IMG/VR virus record: IMGVR_UViG_3300047496_000334
Location: 1 to 64,000 of that record
Length of the DNA: 64,000 nucleotides
Direction: 5' to 3' (one strand)
Origin: a virus
Shown: positions 6,377 through 14,799 of the stretch, piece after piece
Layout of the letters: the number at the start of each line of letters is the position of its first letter
Position numbering within the stretch: the first letter of the stretch is position 1
The notes under the pieces: model-generated
The model's database searches: none
What the model was told of the DNA's origin: nothing
What the model saw: the letters and a program-made list of their open reading frames with translations, nothing else
Translations under genes and position numbers: made by a program

Positions 6377-8623
6377 CTAAGATGCCAGACTAATATCCTG
6401 TATTATTTTATAATATGTTTTAGGTCTGCCGCCTTCTGATAATTTTTCCACATCCAGCACTTCCTGTTCGATTAGACTATTCAGTATTTCATCGAGCTCG
6501 CGCTTTTTAAGTTTTCTGAATTTGCGCATAATATCCCTGCGCCCCATCTTTCCGCCTTCTGCGATAATGGCGTTGACAATATCGTTGTTGCTTTCTTCCT
6601 GCTGGTTTTCGCTCATATGATTGCCGGCAAGCGAGGTAAGATATTCAACAGATGATTCCACTATCATCTGCGCTATGTCAAAATCCTCTTTTTCAAATTG
6701 CGGCGAGTCCATGTTCCTTGCAATGGCAAAAATCATGGCAATCTTTACAGTATTTTCAAAAAGACGACCCCATAAGTGGCGCAGCGGTGAATTTCCAGAA
6801 ACCTTGTCTACCTGCCTGCATTGAATGGCATATTGGATATCGTCGCATTTGCCCCAGGGGATTAAAATGGGATCTGGCGCTATTTGAGAATTGTTTATCA
6901 TTACACCTATGCTATCTCCCAATTTAGCAGAAAATGCCCCCCATCTATCAAGCAAATTCTGATCTATTTCATATTCCGGCATTTTACGATCCGGATATTC
7001 CTTATCCGGGCGACCTCGAATGGTTATGAATCTGTTTAACTCTCCGCTTTCTATTGCAGATTTTTTAAGAGACTTGGCATATTTCTCTTCTGTAGAAGTT
7101 CCATAAATACATAAATTCGGATAATGGATTATAATAGGCTCTGCTTTTGCATCTGCATAATCGCCATGATTATAAATACTGTTAGAAGAGCTGTATAGCT
7201 TCAAAAGAATCTTGGCTTGTGACCGGATATAATGCGGGGATTTTTCATCAGAAATGCCTTGTAAAAAATGCCCAAATTCGTCCAGCATCATAATCTGACT
7301 GGAATTGTTCATAAGCCCGCGCAGCATACCTGAATCAGAGCGAATGTCATCCGCTCCAATCCGTGCGTCCAGCCCGCAGGCATGTGCAAGGTCTTTTATA
7401 GATTTGCGCGAGTGATCTTTTCCGTCGCCTGTATTTGCTATGCCAACCGCATATAAATTAGTGCGCGTGTTAAGCGGGGACTTATATCTGCGTCCGAATA
7501 CAGCGCCTGCAAAGGCAAGTGTGTTTATCAAGGCAAGTTCCGGCTGCTTTCTTATTGCATACTTGGTAATCCATCTTACGGTATCGCCAATAAGACCTGG
7601 CGTTTCTATAGCATTGAAGCATAAAGACAGGGCAGATGATTTTTTTTCTGCAGGATTTAATATAGCCTGAGCTTTTCGGACTAAAGGCTCTACATTTGAC
7701 GTATCGACAGCAGGTCGCTCTTTAAGCGATGGCTTCCATCCATTCAGGGTTGCGCGATTAACCAGTGTGCCCATGGTAATGCCGTGATTGGCTGTAAATC
7801 CATGCCAGCGTTTTTCGCAATCCCCGTTTTCAAATTTTTCGCCCGTGCGGCTCCATGAATCCCATATACTGAGTGGAAAGCCGCCTGAATGAAGCGCCAT
7901 GCCTGTTTTAAGCCATTCATCGTAAGGCGTGTCAGGATCTATGGTGTCCAGCATTTTCTGGACATCCTCAATGCTCCATTCCGATCGAGCACCTGTTGAA
8001 TGATCTCTGGACAGCGGCTTTCTATCTTCTTTTTTAGGAGCCTGAATTATATCCAGCAGCCATTGAGAAGCATCTGCTGTTTTTGACGTGCTGGTTTCAG
8101 TGAATTTGTATACCTTGCCAGATACATGATTTGAAGGGGGCGCTACGACATAGCCATTTTGCCCCCTGATATCGAGGCCTGGCATAAATTCAGTGCGGTT
8201 TTTTATCTCAATGTCTTTGGGATAATTAAACCACAAATGCACTCCTGAATTAGTTTCCACTATAACAGTTGGAGGCAAGTCACCGTAAGTATTTATAAGC
8301 TTATCGAGCGATTCAAATCCACCTTTATTGCCATCCACATCCAGTGCAAAAAATCCTGATACAGAGCCGGTCACAACGCCAATGTTTAAATCTGCGCGAT
8401 ACTGAAAAAGAGCGGCTATTTCTTCAATATTGGTACTGGCGTCCTTAAGTCCGTTTTTAGTAAACGGATGCTTACCGGCAGATTTGGAACAATCTGACTT
8501 TTTGCAGGTGCATTTGCCATTCACGATGCCATGCAGAGGGATAATGGCACAGCCCTTATAAGCTGCAGCATATTGCCCAATAGGTGAAGCAAGCCACGCA
8601 ACCAGCGCGTCATCCATAAGCAC
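6377..8623 (-). CDS. Prim-Pol/PriCT-2/helicase-like replication protein
   Basis: 748 residues. Residues ~10-190 match the bifunctional primase-polymerase domain: GKHPF near the start, the acidic pair in FFALDVDGNKGG, and HLWFNYP plus GLDIRGQNGYVVAPPS. Next, at ~205-290, comes a PriCT-2-like segment (WSIEDVQKMLDTID ... YDEWLKTGMALHSGG). The C-terminal half resembles DUF3987-type ATPases, with a P-loop-like NTGDGKDHSRKS and an acidic LDEFG motif. The end looks like a winged helix. It most likely primes phage DNA synthesis and may unwind DNA. It is the only minus-strand gene in this block with its downstream neighbour convergent. The start codon is GTG or the ATG two codons later. Confidence 0.85.
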   Translation of the reverse strand: MLMDDALVAWLASPIGQYAAAYKGCAIIPLHGIVNGKCTCKKSDCSKSAGKHPFTKNGLKDASTNIEEIAALFQYRADLNIGVVTGSVSGFFALDVDGNKGGFESLDKLINTYGDLPPTVIVETNSGVHLWFNYPKDIEIKNRTEFMPGLDIRGQNGYVVAPPSNHVSGKVYKFTETSTSKTADASQWLLDIIQAPKKEDRKPLSRDHSTGARSEWSIEDVQKMLDTIDPDTPYDEWLKTGMALHSGGFPLSIWDSWSRTGEKFENGDCEKRWHGFTANHGITMGTLVNRATLNGWKPSLKERPAVDTSNVEPLVRKAQAILNPAEKKSSALSLCFNAIETPGLIGDTVRWITKYAIRKQPELALINTLAFAGAVFGRRYKSPLNTRTNLYAVGIANTGDGKDHSRKSIKDLAHACGLDARIGADDIRSDSGMLRGLMNNSSQIMMLDEFGHFLQGISDEKSPHYIRSQAKILLKLYSSSNSIYNHGDYADAKAEPIIIHYPNLCIYGTSTEEKYAKSLKKSAIESGELNRFITIRGRPDKEYPDRKMPEYEIDQNLLDRWGAFSAKLGDSIGVMINNSQIAPDPILIPWGKCDDIQYAIQCRQVDKVSGNSPLRHLWGRLFENTVKIAMIFAIARNMDSPQFEKEDFDIAQMIVESSVEYLTSLAGNHMSENQQEESNNDIVNAIIAEGGKMGRRDIMRKFRKLKKRELDEILNSLIEQEVLDVEKLSEGGRPKTYYKIIQDISLAS

Positions 8624-8640
8624 GCTCCCCGGTAGTCTTA

Positions 8641-8793
8641 TTATTTTTTAGTCGTGGTGTTATTCTGCTTGGTTTCCAGGAGCAGCTCCGTCAATATGCT
8701 GCTTGCAGAACGCCGCTTCTTTTTGGCTATGGCATCCAGCCATTTTACGATATCATGCGGAAGGCAGTAGCACTTTGAAATAACCTGTCTCAT
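8641..8793 (-). CDS. Small ribbon-helix-helix-like regulator
   Basis: From ATG 8793 the product is 50 residues: MRQVISKCYCLPHDIVKWLD then AIAKKKRRSASSILTELLLE. The short N-terminal strand followed by two helices, with the xSASSIL turn, is the ribbon-helix-helix layout. It lies just upstream of the primase gene and faces a divergent promoter region containing a small palindrome, so autoregulation and control of the replication operon is a reasonable inference. Confidence 0.55.
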   Translation of the reverse strand: MRQVISKCYCLPHDIVKWLDAIAKKKRRSASSILTELLLETKQNNTTTKK

Positions 8794-8822
8794 CTTTTTT
8801 CCCGTTGCTGTTAAAATTATTA

Positions 8823-8873
8823 TTGACATTCCATAACGACTACATTATAGTCTTCAAACAAATTAGTCAATAA
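8823..8873. promoter_or_regulatory. Divergent promoters with central palindrome
   Basis: On the plus strand TTGACA (8823-8828) and TATAGT (8846-8851) are separated by exactly 17 nt and point at the recombination operon starting at 8904. On the minus strand TTGACT (8868-8873) and TATAAT (8844-8849) are 18 nt apart and point at the RHH/primase genes. The two -10 boxes overlap inside GACTA-CATTA-TAGTC (8838-8852), a 5-bp-arm palindrome well placed as an operator for both directions. Confidence 0.7.
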
Positions 8874-8903
8874 CTTTTTCAAACCCAAACAAGGAAATAT
8901 GCT

Positions 8904-9347
8904 ATGCCATGCCAATCCCCCGATTTAACCAAACTTAGTGATGCAGAAATCATTGAACATTTATTAGAAGCAGAAACAGATAAGACTGCTGCCGATTTAG
9001 CAATGAAAAAGCTAAAAAACGAGATTCTGAACCGTCATGCTGTCTTAATCAAAGCAGCTTACAGTAACAAATCTGAGCCATTTGGTGTAATTAATCTTCC
9101 TGTTGGTGGAAAGATTGTTAAATTTGACACTCCCAAAAAGGTAAAATGGGCGCAAGACAAGCTTGAGTCTCTGTGGAAACAAATGGAAGCAGATGGCGCC
9201 GACCCCAAATCTTATATCAAAGTCGAGTATAGCGTCAGTGAAACTGCATTCAAGGAATGGGGCAATAATTTGAAATCATATTTTACTGCGGCGCGAACTG
9301 TCGAGGCGGGGAATGTGTCTATTAAAATCGAAGAGGAAAAAGCATAA
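8904..9347 (+). CDS. Hypothetical protein of the recombination operon
   Basis: 147 residues from ATG 8904, after AAGGAA. Helical throughout, with LSDAEIIEHLLEAE at the start and a charged middle; the end FTAARTVEAGNVSIKIEEEKA is a likely strand. It is the first gene after the strong plus promoter and precedes the Sak4-like ATPase by a one-base overlap (TAATG), a position often occupied by accessory proteins of phage recombinases. No domain recognised. Confidence 0.6.
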   Translation: MPCQSPDLTKLSDAEIIEHLLEAETDKTAADLAMKKLKNEILNRHAVLIKAAYSNKSEPFGVINLPVGGKIVKFDTPKKVKWAQDKLESLWKQMEADGADPKSYIKVEYSVSETAFKEWGNNLKSYFTAARTVEAGNVSIKIEEEKA

Positions 9348-10231
9348 TGGCCATATCGTTAAAATCTATTCAAACCGGCATTACGGCAGATCCGCCTGTA
9401 ATTACGATTCATTCAGACGAGGGAATAGGCAAGTCTACCTTTGCTGCCAATGCTCCAAATCCTGTTTTTATCCCTACGGAAAACAGTTTGGGAAATCTTA
9501 ATGTTTCAAGGTTTCCACTGGCAAAGACATATGAAGATGTCATGATGAGCATTCAGGCGCTTTTATCGGAGGAGCATGATTATAAATGCGCCGTATTTGA
9601 TACGCTGGACTGGTTTGAGCCCATGGTATGGAATTACCTAATGCGCCAGCAGCCAACCAATGAGAAGGGTATGCCGGTCAAAAATGTGGAAGATTATGGC
9701 TATGGGAAGGGCTATAAGCTGGCTATTGATTACTGGAATGATTTTATTGCATTTACCGATCGCCTGCGTTTTGAAAAAGATATGATGATTATCTATGTTA
9801 TTCATTCTGCTATTCGTAAGGTAACGCCTCCCGATATGGACAGCTTCGATTGTTATATGCCCAAGCTCCAGGACGCAGAAAAAACCAGCGCCAAGGATAA
9901 GCTGGTAGAGCATAGCGATATTGTTATGTTCGCTAACTGGCGTACCGCTTTAACGGGTGAAAAGCTAGGGTTTGGCGCTTCACGCAATCGCGCTGTAGGC
10001 TCTGGAGAGCGTATCGTATACACAGAGGCGCGCCCTGCATGGTCAGCAAAGAACCGTTACAGCTTGCCGCCGCAGATTGAAGTAAAAGACCCTAATTGGC
10101 AGGATGTCTGGGGAGTGCTGGCCGCCAATATCCCTTGGTTCAAGCAATTCATGCCGCCTGCCATTGCCGTGCCTACGCCTGAACAGACCGCTAATATCGT
10201 AGAATTAACCAATCAATCAAAAGGACAATAA
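9347..10231 (+). CDS. Sak4-like AAA ATPase, phage recombinase
   Basis: 294 residues with a Walker A motif at ~28-36 (HSDEGIGKSTFA) and a Walker B-like AVFDTLDW at ~83-90; later IIYVIHSAIRKV and EHSDIVMFANWRT match the sensor-like region. This is the phage nucleotide-binding (AAA_24) family that includes Sak4 single-strand annealing recombinases. Association with the DUF669 protein next door is the usual Sak4 arrangement. It probably supports recombination-dependent replication. The start overlaps the previous stop. Confidence 0.8.
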   Translation: MAISLKSIQTGITADPPVITIHSDEGIGKSTFAANAPNPVFIPTENSLGNLNVSRFPLAKTYEDVMMSIQALLSEEHDYKCAVFDTLDWFEPMVWNYLMRQQPTNEKGMPVKNVEDYGYGKGYKLAIDYWNDFIAFTDRLRFEKDMMIIYVIHSAIRKVTPPDMDSFDCYMPKLQDAEKTSAKDKLVEHSDIVMFANWRTALTGEKLGFGASRNRAVGSGERIVYTEARPAWSAKNRYSLPPQIEVKDPNWQDVWGVLAANIPWFKQFMPPAIAVPTPEQTANIVELTNQSKGQ

Positions 10232-10232
10232 C

Positions 10233-10799
10233 ATGGCCTATATCGGAATTGACAGCACACAATATGAACGTACCGCACCGCAGGGCGGTCCACTGCCTCC
10301 CGGCGTGTATACCATGACTGTTGTGCGTGTTCAGCAGAAGGAAACAAATGACAAGACCGGGGTATACGAGGAAGTAGAGTTCGATATTTCGCAACCTACC
10401 CAATTCAGCAATCGTAAATTCTGGGATCGCTTTAATATTATCAATAAAAGTGTAGTGGCTACGCGCATTGGCAAAGAAGCGATTGCTGATTTGGCCAAGG
10501 CTTGTGGCATTCACGGCCTTCTTAACTATGAGGGGGAATTGCTTGGCAAGACAGTTCAGGCACGGCTTATTGTAAAGCCTTCTAACAATCTCAAATATCC
10601 TAAGCCAAAAAATGAGTGCCGTAAATACTATCCGGTAGGCGTGGATGCTGATGCTGAGGATAAAAAGGGTAAGGGCGCTGTAGTAACGGTACAGGCTACT
10701 GCCACGGCAAATCCAAGTTGGAATACAGCCGGGACTCCGCCAGTTCAGGCAGAAACAGTTGCGACACCATCTTCTGCAGCGCCATGGCTGAAAAAGTAG
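10233..10799 (+). CDS. DUF669 protein, probable ssDNA-binding partner
   Basis: 188 residues. The DUF669 hallmark PLPPGVYTMTVVRVQQKETND is at the N-terminus, followed by KFWDRFNIINKS and KACGIHGLLNYEGELLGKTVQARL. Relatives form the single-strand-binding partner of Sak4 recombinases in many phages, with an OB-type fold suggested. The C-terminus is a low-complexity Ala/Pro/Thr linker ending SAAPWLKK, resembling the acidic/hydrophobic tip of SSB-like proteins but basic at the end. Confidence 0.75.
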   Translation: MAYIGIDSTQYERTAPQGGPLPPGVYTMTVVRVQQKETNDKTGVYEEVEFDISQPTQFSNRKFWDRFNIINKSVVATRIGKEAIADLAKACGIHGLLNYEGELLGKTVQARLIVKPSNNLKYPKPKNECRKYYPVGVDADAEDKKGKGAVVTVQATATANPSWNTAGTPPVQAETVATPSSAAPWLKK

Positions 10800-10824
10800 A
10801 TTAATAGATTCCGCCCCATAACTT

Positions 10825-10878
10825 GGCAAAGGAAGTGGGGATGCAAACGGAAATGAGGTTGCACTCTATTCCTTTGCC
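10825..10878 (+). ncRNA. Nested hairpin, possible structured RNA element
   Basis: A perfect 10-bp inverted repeat GGCAAAGGAA (10825-10834) / TTCCTTTGCC (10869-10878) encloses a second one, TGCAA (10842-10846) / TTGCA (10859-10863). It lies in the only sizeable gap of the recombination operon (10800-10901). No T-run follows, so it is not an obvious intrinsic terminator; it could set mRNA stability, processing or translation of the gene at 10902. Confidence 0.5.
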
Positions 10879-10901
10879 GTATTTATTTTGAGGAAAATTT
10901 C

Positions 10902-11294
10902 ATGAGCATCCATTCAACGATTAAATCTCTTTATGCCATTATGTGCGAAGCACAGGCGCAGCCGGAAAAGTCTAGCAATATGTATGCGCTACTTCGCACC
11001 ATATCTGACGAAGAGGTTAATATATCTATCAATCAGCTAGAACATTTGCTTGGGATGCTTAATGAGGTGAGCGATAATTTAAAAAAAATGTATATACTTC
11101 ATTATACGACTGGCACTGACAGGGAAAATAAGTGCGTTCTTTTTCAGACTGAAGTGGTTTTTGGCAATAGCACGGTAAAATTCACTACTCAATTTGATAA
11201 GAAGGCAACGCAAAGTCTTATTGATGCTTTAAGCATGTCACTGAGCATGGTCAAAGCAGGCGATAAGCTGAGTCGGAAAGAGGGGAATGCGTGA
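10902..11294 (+). CDS. Hypothetical 130-residue protein
   Basis: ATG 10902 follows TTGAGGAAAATTTC. Helical, with repeats of the form LLRTISDEEV / LEHLLGMLNEVSDNLKKM and a terminal FDKKATQSLIDALSMSLSM helix. No family recognised. Its stop overlaps the GTG of the nuclease gene (GTGA), so the two are likely coupled. Confidence 0.6.
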   Translation: MSIHSTIKSLYAIMCEAQAQPEKSSNMYALLRTISDEEVNISINQLEHLLGMLNEVSDNLKKMYILHYTTGTDRENKCVLFQTEVVFGNSTVKFTTQFDKKATQSLIDALSMSLSMVKAGDKLSRKEGNA

Positions 11295-12244
11295 CCGCCA
11301 TTCCTGTTAACGACCCTACCCTTGAAGCTGCCGATGCTGCGCTTTGCGCTAAAGCGGCGCAAGAGAAGCCGCGTGAGTATGTCGGCATGTCGTCCATCGG
11401 GGAATCTTGCCTGCGAAAGACGTGGTACAGGTTTCGTTTTGCAGCGCGTGAAACATTTGATGCGGCCACTCTCAAACGCTTTGCAGACGGCCATGCTTCG
11501 GAAGCTGTGCAGGCTGACAGATTGCGTCTTGTTCAGGGGGTATCGCTTAAAACCCATATGGCAGACGGCAATCAGTTTCGCTATGTGGATCATAATGGGC
11601 ATTTTTCAGGGCATTGCGATGGTAAAATAACAGGCATATTACAAGCGCCAAAAGTTTTACATATATGGGAGCATAAGTCAGTTGGGGAGAAAAAATTCAA
11701 TGAGTTTAAGAAAATCAAAGCCGAAATCGGTGAAAAGCAAGCGCTCAGAAAGTGGAATTTCCAGTACTGGATACAAGGTATCCTGTATATGTTTTACGAA
11801 GGGGCAAGTAGACACTATCTTACGGTTTCTACCCCAGGTGTGCGAGATACAGCTAGCTGCCGTACAGAATCTGACAGCGCAACAGCTATTAAATATATTG
11901 CGAAAGGCAAAGAGGTCATAAATTCAGATAAGCCGTTTGACAGGCTAAGCAATGATTCATCGTATTTCGAGTGCCGATATTGCTCTTTTGCCGGTATCTG
12001 CCATGGCAGCGATATGCCAGAGCGCAACTGCAGGACATGTGTCCACGCTTCTCCCATAGAAAACGGGATCTGGCATTGTAGCAGATGGGGTAAAAAACTG
12101 ACTCTGGATGAGCAATTGGCAGGATGTCCGGCTCAGCTTTTGCTACCGGGGCTCGTTCCGGGCGAGGTAATTGAGGCTACGGAAAGCTCCATTACATATC
12201 GTCTGAAAAACGGAAATATGTGGACGGATAGTGAAGTAAAATGA
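11291..12244 (+). CDS. PD-(D/E)XK exonuclease, RecB/Cas4-like
   Basis: 317 residues from GTG 11291. The N-terminus has SSIGESCLRKTWYRFRFA, the fold then gives GHCDGKITG followed by HIWEHKSVGEKKF, i.e. the D and ExK catalytic motifs of the PD-(D/E)XK superfamily, and a helix with YWIQGILYMFYEG. Four Cys near the C-terminus (FECRYCSFAGIC ... NCRTCVH) could hold an Fe-S cluster or zinc as in Cas4/AddB-type nucleases. It probably resects DNA ends for the Sak4-type recombinase encoded upstream. Confidence 0.8.
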   Translation: MTAIPVNDPTLEAADAALCAKAAQEKPREYVGMSSIGESCLRKTWYRFRFAARETFDAATLKRFADGHASEAVQADRLRLVQGVSLKTHMADGNQFRYVDHNGHFSGHCDGKITGILQAPKVLHIWEHKSVGEKKFNEFKKIKAEIGEKQALRKWNFQYWIQGILYMFYEGASRHYLTVSTPGVRDTASCRTESDSATAIKYIAKGKEVINSDKPFDRLSNDSSYFECRYCSFAGICHGSDMPERNCRTCVHASPIENGIWHCSRWGKKLTLDEQLAGCPAQLLLPGLVPGEVIEATESSITYRLKNGNMWTDSEVK

Positions 12245-13848
12245 TGTCCAATCTTTTCTCTCCGGTTCCGGTTCGCAAACAGCTTCGTGACTATCAGTGT
12301 GAAGCTGTTGTCTCTATCTTTGCTTATTTCAAAAAGAAAAAGGGAAATCCACTTGTAGTTATCCCCACGGCTGGGGGCAAAAGCCTTGTACTGGCCGATT
12401 TCATAGGACAGGCGATTGATTTGTATCCTGGCACACGTATAACACTTGTTTCGCATGTTTCAGAGCTTATTGTCCAGAATGCACAGGAATTGGCTGAACA
12501 CTGTCCACATCTACGCATTTCATTTTGCAGCGACAAGCTTGGCAGCAAGGATTTGTCTGGCGATGTAGTCATGGGAACTATTCAAAGCATGTATAAACGC
12601 GCCCTTCAATACCCTGTCGCGCCAGAACTTCTTCTAATCGATGAGGCGCATTTGCTCAGCCCCACGGACAGCACCATGTACCGAAGATTCATTGAGGATC
12701 TCAAAATCATTAATCCTTATTTAAAGGTAGTGGGATTCACAGCAACTCCATTCAGAGCCAATACCGGATATTTGCATAAGGGAAAAAACAGGCTTTTTAC
12801 CGATATATGCTATGAAATAGGAATTATTGATCTTATCAATCGTGGATATCTTGTGCCGCTCGTTACCCCTCAAATTCAGACGCGAATGGACGTACATGGT
12901 GTAAAAATGAGCGGTGGCGATTATGCTGGTGGCGAATTAGAGCGTGCCGTTGATGTGGATATGCTAACGCGGTCATGCGTAAGAGAGCTTATCGAATTTG
13001 GGCAGGATCGAAACAAATGGCTGGTCTTTACTGCTGGTCTGAATCATTGCCTGCATGTACGCGATGAAATAAGAAAATATGGGATAGTATGCGAAATGGT
13101 GACAGGCGATACTCCGACTCCTGAGCGCAATTCTATTCTGTCCCGGTTTAAAAGCGGTGATATAAAATGTGTTGTTAATGTGGGCGTAATGACAACAGGC
13201 TTTAATAACCCTGCCATTGATTTAATGGCATTTATGCGCCCTACGCGCTCACCAGTGCTATATGTACAAATGGCCGGACGCGGAATGCGTCTGTCTCCTA
13301 ATAAGCATGACTGTCTGCTTCTGGATTTTGGCCAAGTGGTAGAAACTTTGGGCCCGATTGATCAGGTGCATATTAAAGAGAAGAAAAAAAGCAAGGGTGA
13401 TGCGCCGGTTAAATATTGCCCGGAATGCGGAGCGGAATGTCATGCTGCAGTAGCAAGATGCGGGGATTGCGGTTTTGAATTTCCTACAAACGAACTGGAA
13501 ATTGACAAAGAGGCGTCTGGCGCTGCCGTCCTCTCTACCCAGCTTCAAACGGAAACCTATGATGTCAGCACTGTGTTATATTATCGCCATGTCAAAGAAG
13601 GTCGCCCTGATTCTTTGCGCATAGAATACCTTTGTGGCCCCACCAAGTCTTTTAGGCAATGGATGCTATTTGAAGCAACCGGAGGACTGCGAGAGCAGGC
13701 TTGCAACTGGTGGCGCACTCATGCCAGCACTACGCCACCCAATACCGTTACCGATGCCTTAGCGCGGTCACATGAGCTTAAAAAGCCTTCAAAGATAGAT
13801 GTTCGCCGATCAGGAAAATATTATCCCGTGGTAAGAGAGTATTTATGA
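12241..13848 (+). CDS. SF2 DEAH-box helicase with zinc ribbon
   Basis: 535 residues: RDYQCEAV (Q-like motif), Walker A IPTAGGKSLV (~41-50), DEAH box LLIDEAHLL (~132), motif III GFTATPFR, and motif VI QMAGRGMRL in the second RecA-like lobe. Near residue ~390 a zinc ribbon CPECGAECHAAVARCGDCGF follows, and the last ~110 residues are unassigned. This architecture occurs in phage replication helicases/resolution enzymes of the UvsW/RecG-like group. It overlaps the nuclease gene by ATGA and probably acts with it. Confidence 0.85.
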   Translation: MMSNLFSPVPVRKQLRDYQCEAVVSIFAYFKKKKGNPLVVIPTAGGKSLVLADFIGQAIDLYPGTRITLVSHVSELIVQNAQELAEHCPHLRISFCSDKLGSKDLSGDVVMGTIQSMYKRALQYPVAPELLLIDEAHLLSPTDSTMYRRFIEDLKIINPYLKVVGFTATPFRANTGYLHKGKNRLFTDICYEIGIIDLINRGYLVPLVTPQIQTRMDVHGVKMSGGDYAGGELERAVDVDMLTRSCVRELIEFGQDRNKWLVFTAGLNHCLHVRDEIRKYGIVCEMVTGDTPTPERNSILSRFKSGDIKCVVNVGVMTTGFNNPAIDLMAFMRPTRSPVLYVQMAGRGMRLSPNKHDCLLLDFGQVVETLGPIDQVHIKEKKKSKGDAPVKYCPECGAECHAAVARCGDCGFEFPTNELEIDKEASGAAVLSTQLQTETYDVSTVLYYRHVKEGRPDSLRIEYLCGPTKSFRQWMLFEATGGLREQACNWWRTHASTTPPNTVTDALARSHELKKPSKIDVRRSGKYYPVVREYL

Positions 13849-14054
13849 CGCCTCATGAAAAATACAGCGCCCTTAAATACCTTGAGATGGCATGGGAGGA
13901 AGTTAACAAAATAGCAACCCCCACGCCATGCACAGCCTGCGTCAATTGGGAGTTTCCAGGACTTTGTAAATTGTGTAAAATGGCTATACCGGCAGATATT
14001 CTTTATGAAGGATGCAAGTCATGGAAGTTCGACCCAACCAGCCCGCCTTTTTAA
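13845..14054 (+). CDS. Cys-rich 69-residue protein
   Basis: ATG 13845 overlaps the helicase stop (ATGA). A CTAC knuckle and CKLCK knuckle (TPCTACVNWEFPGLCKLCK) followed by a further Cys give a zinc-binding look. Ends SWKFDPTSPPF. Small proteins of this kind sit after helicase/resolvase genes in several phages; function unknown. Confidence 0.6.
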   Translation: MTPHEKYSALKYLEMAWEEVNKIATPTPCTACVNWEFPGLCKLCKMAIPADILYEGCKSWKFDPTSPPF

Positions 14055-14248
14055 AGACATGGCAACGCGACAGGCTGTTTGTGAGAATGGCAACTGATAG
14101 TTGCACAGAATTTCCGCATATTATGCTTTACCCGTGCGGCTTGGGGAGTACTCAGAATATTAAAGATTTGATTGGGATGCGGGCCATAAAAATAGGGGCA
14201 CTTCTGGCTACGTTGAATGCCTTACACGCGCTTCTGGCAGAGGGGTGA
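14021..14248 (+). CDS. Possible 75-residue protein, tentative
   Basis: An ORF from ATG 14021 overlaps the end of the previous gene by 34 nt and the convergent RusA gene by 41 nt. Sequence: MEVRPNQPAFLKTWQRDRLF then a mixed region ending KIGALLATLNALHALLAEG, a plausible helix. Whether it is translated is uncertain; overlap on both sides argues for caution. Confidence 0.4.
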   Translation: MEVRPNQPAFLKTWQRDRLFVRMATDSCTEFPHIMLYPCGLGSTQNIKDLIGMRAIKIGALLATLNALHALLAEG

Positions 14249-14570
14249 CAACCACATGAGCGCCAGTCACATCAGCCCATTCCATCGTTATTTTGTGAAT
14301 CCAGCAGTCGTCTGCAATAACGTTCATATGTACTAAAAAATCGCTAATAGCTTTTTCCAGATTGGCTAAGTCACGGGTTCGCATATCGGGCCTGCCGAAC
14401 TGATAATGCGCTTCTAATGGGATTTTTCCCAAAGGAGTAAACGACTGGCTTCTTAGCGCGTTTTGGGCTGTTGTTTCCCAGTATTTATAGCGGCTGCTTT
14501 TATAGCGCCTTCCCTTGCCAGCATAAAGCGCATTGACTGACGGAGGCATGGGAAGAATAAGGTAAATCAC
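14208..14570 (-). CDS. rusA: RusA-like Holliday junction resolvase
   Basis: 120 residues from GTG 14570. The RusA fold is visible: PMPPSVNALYAGKGRRYKS at the N-terminus, the catalytic block DLANLEKAISDFL and DDCWIHKI, containing the conserved acidic residues (D-N-K ... D-DD). RusA enzymes cut Holliday junctions during recombination and packaging. It follows the 14574-14717 gene at 3 nt, both from the minus promoter near 14760. Confidence 0.85.
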   Translation of the reverse strand: MIYLILPMPPSVNALYAGKGRRYKSSRYKYWETTAQNALRSQSFTPLGKIPLEAHYQFGRPDMRTRDLANLEKAISDFLVHMNVIADDCWIHKITMEWADVTGAHVVVTPLPEARVRHST

Positions 14571-14573
14571 TTG

Positions 14574-14717
14574 TCAACCCTCATCCTCTTTATTGGCCAT
14601 AGCGCGCAAGGCCCGTATATCGCACTGCAATATTTCTATAATTTTTTCCAGTTTGGAAACCCGGTTTTCTATGGTGGGAAGCGGGATAACTGACGTTTCT
14701 TCATCTAATGGGCGCAT
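14574..14717 (-). CDS. 47-residue coiled-coil protein
   Basis: ATG 14717 preceded by AAAAGGAGAT, an ideal ribosome-binding site. The product contains one heptad-like helix, IENRVSKLEKIIEILQCDIR, which could dimerise. It is the first gene after a strong minus-strand promoter and is followed directly by RusA. Role unknown. Confidence 0.65.
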   Translation of the reverse strand: MRPLDEETSVIPLPTIENRVSKLEKIIEILQCDIRALRAMANKEDEG

Positions 14718-14740
14718 AACATCTCCTTTTTATTTTATGC

Positions 14741-14787
14741 TTGACTTTTTATGGGTTTTTTATATCATCATAGTTATGAACTGTCAA
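14741..14787. promoter_or_regulatory. Divergent promoter pair
   Basis: Minus strand: TTGACA (14782-14787) and TATAAA (14759-14764) with 17 nt between, a near-consensus promoter for the 14717/RusA genes. Plus strand: TTGACT (14741-14746) and TATCAT (14763-14768) with 16 nt between, directed at the 14800 gene. The two overlap, so firing one likely hinders the other. Confidence 0.65.
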
Positions 14788-14799
14788 TAGAAAAAGCCA

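Noticed and set aside
10191-10829. 212-codon minus ORF opposite DUF669
   Set aside because: Antisense to a recognised DUF669 gene; sequence is Trp/Cys/Arg-rich and shadow-like.
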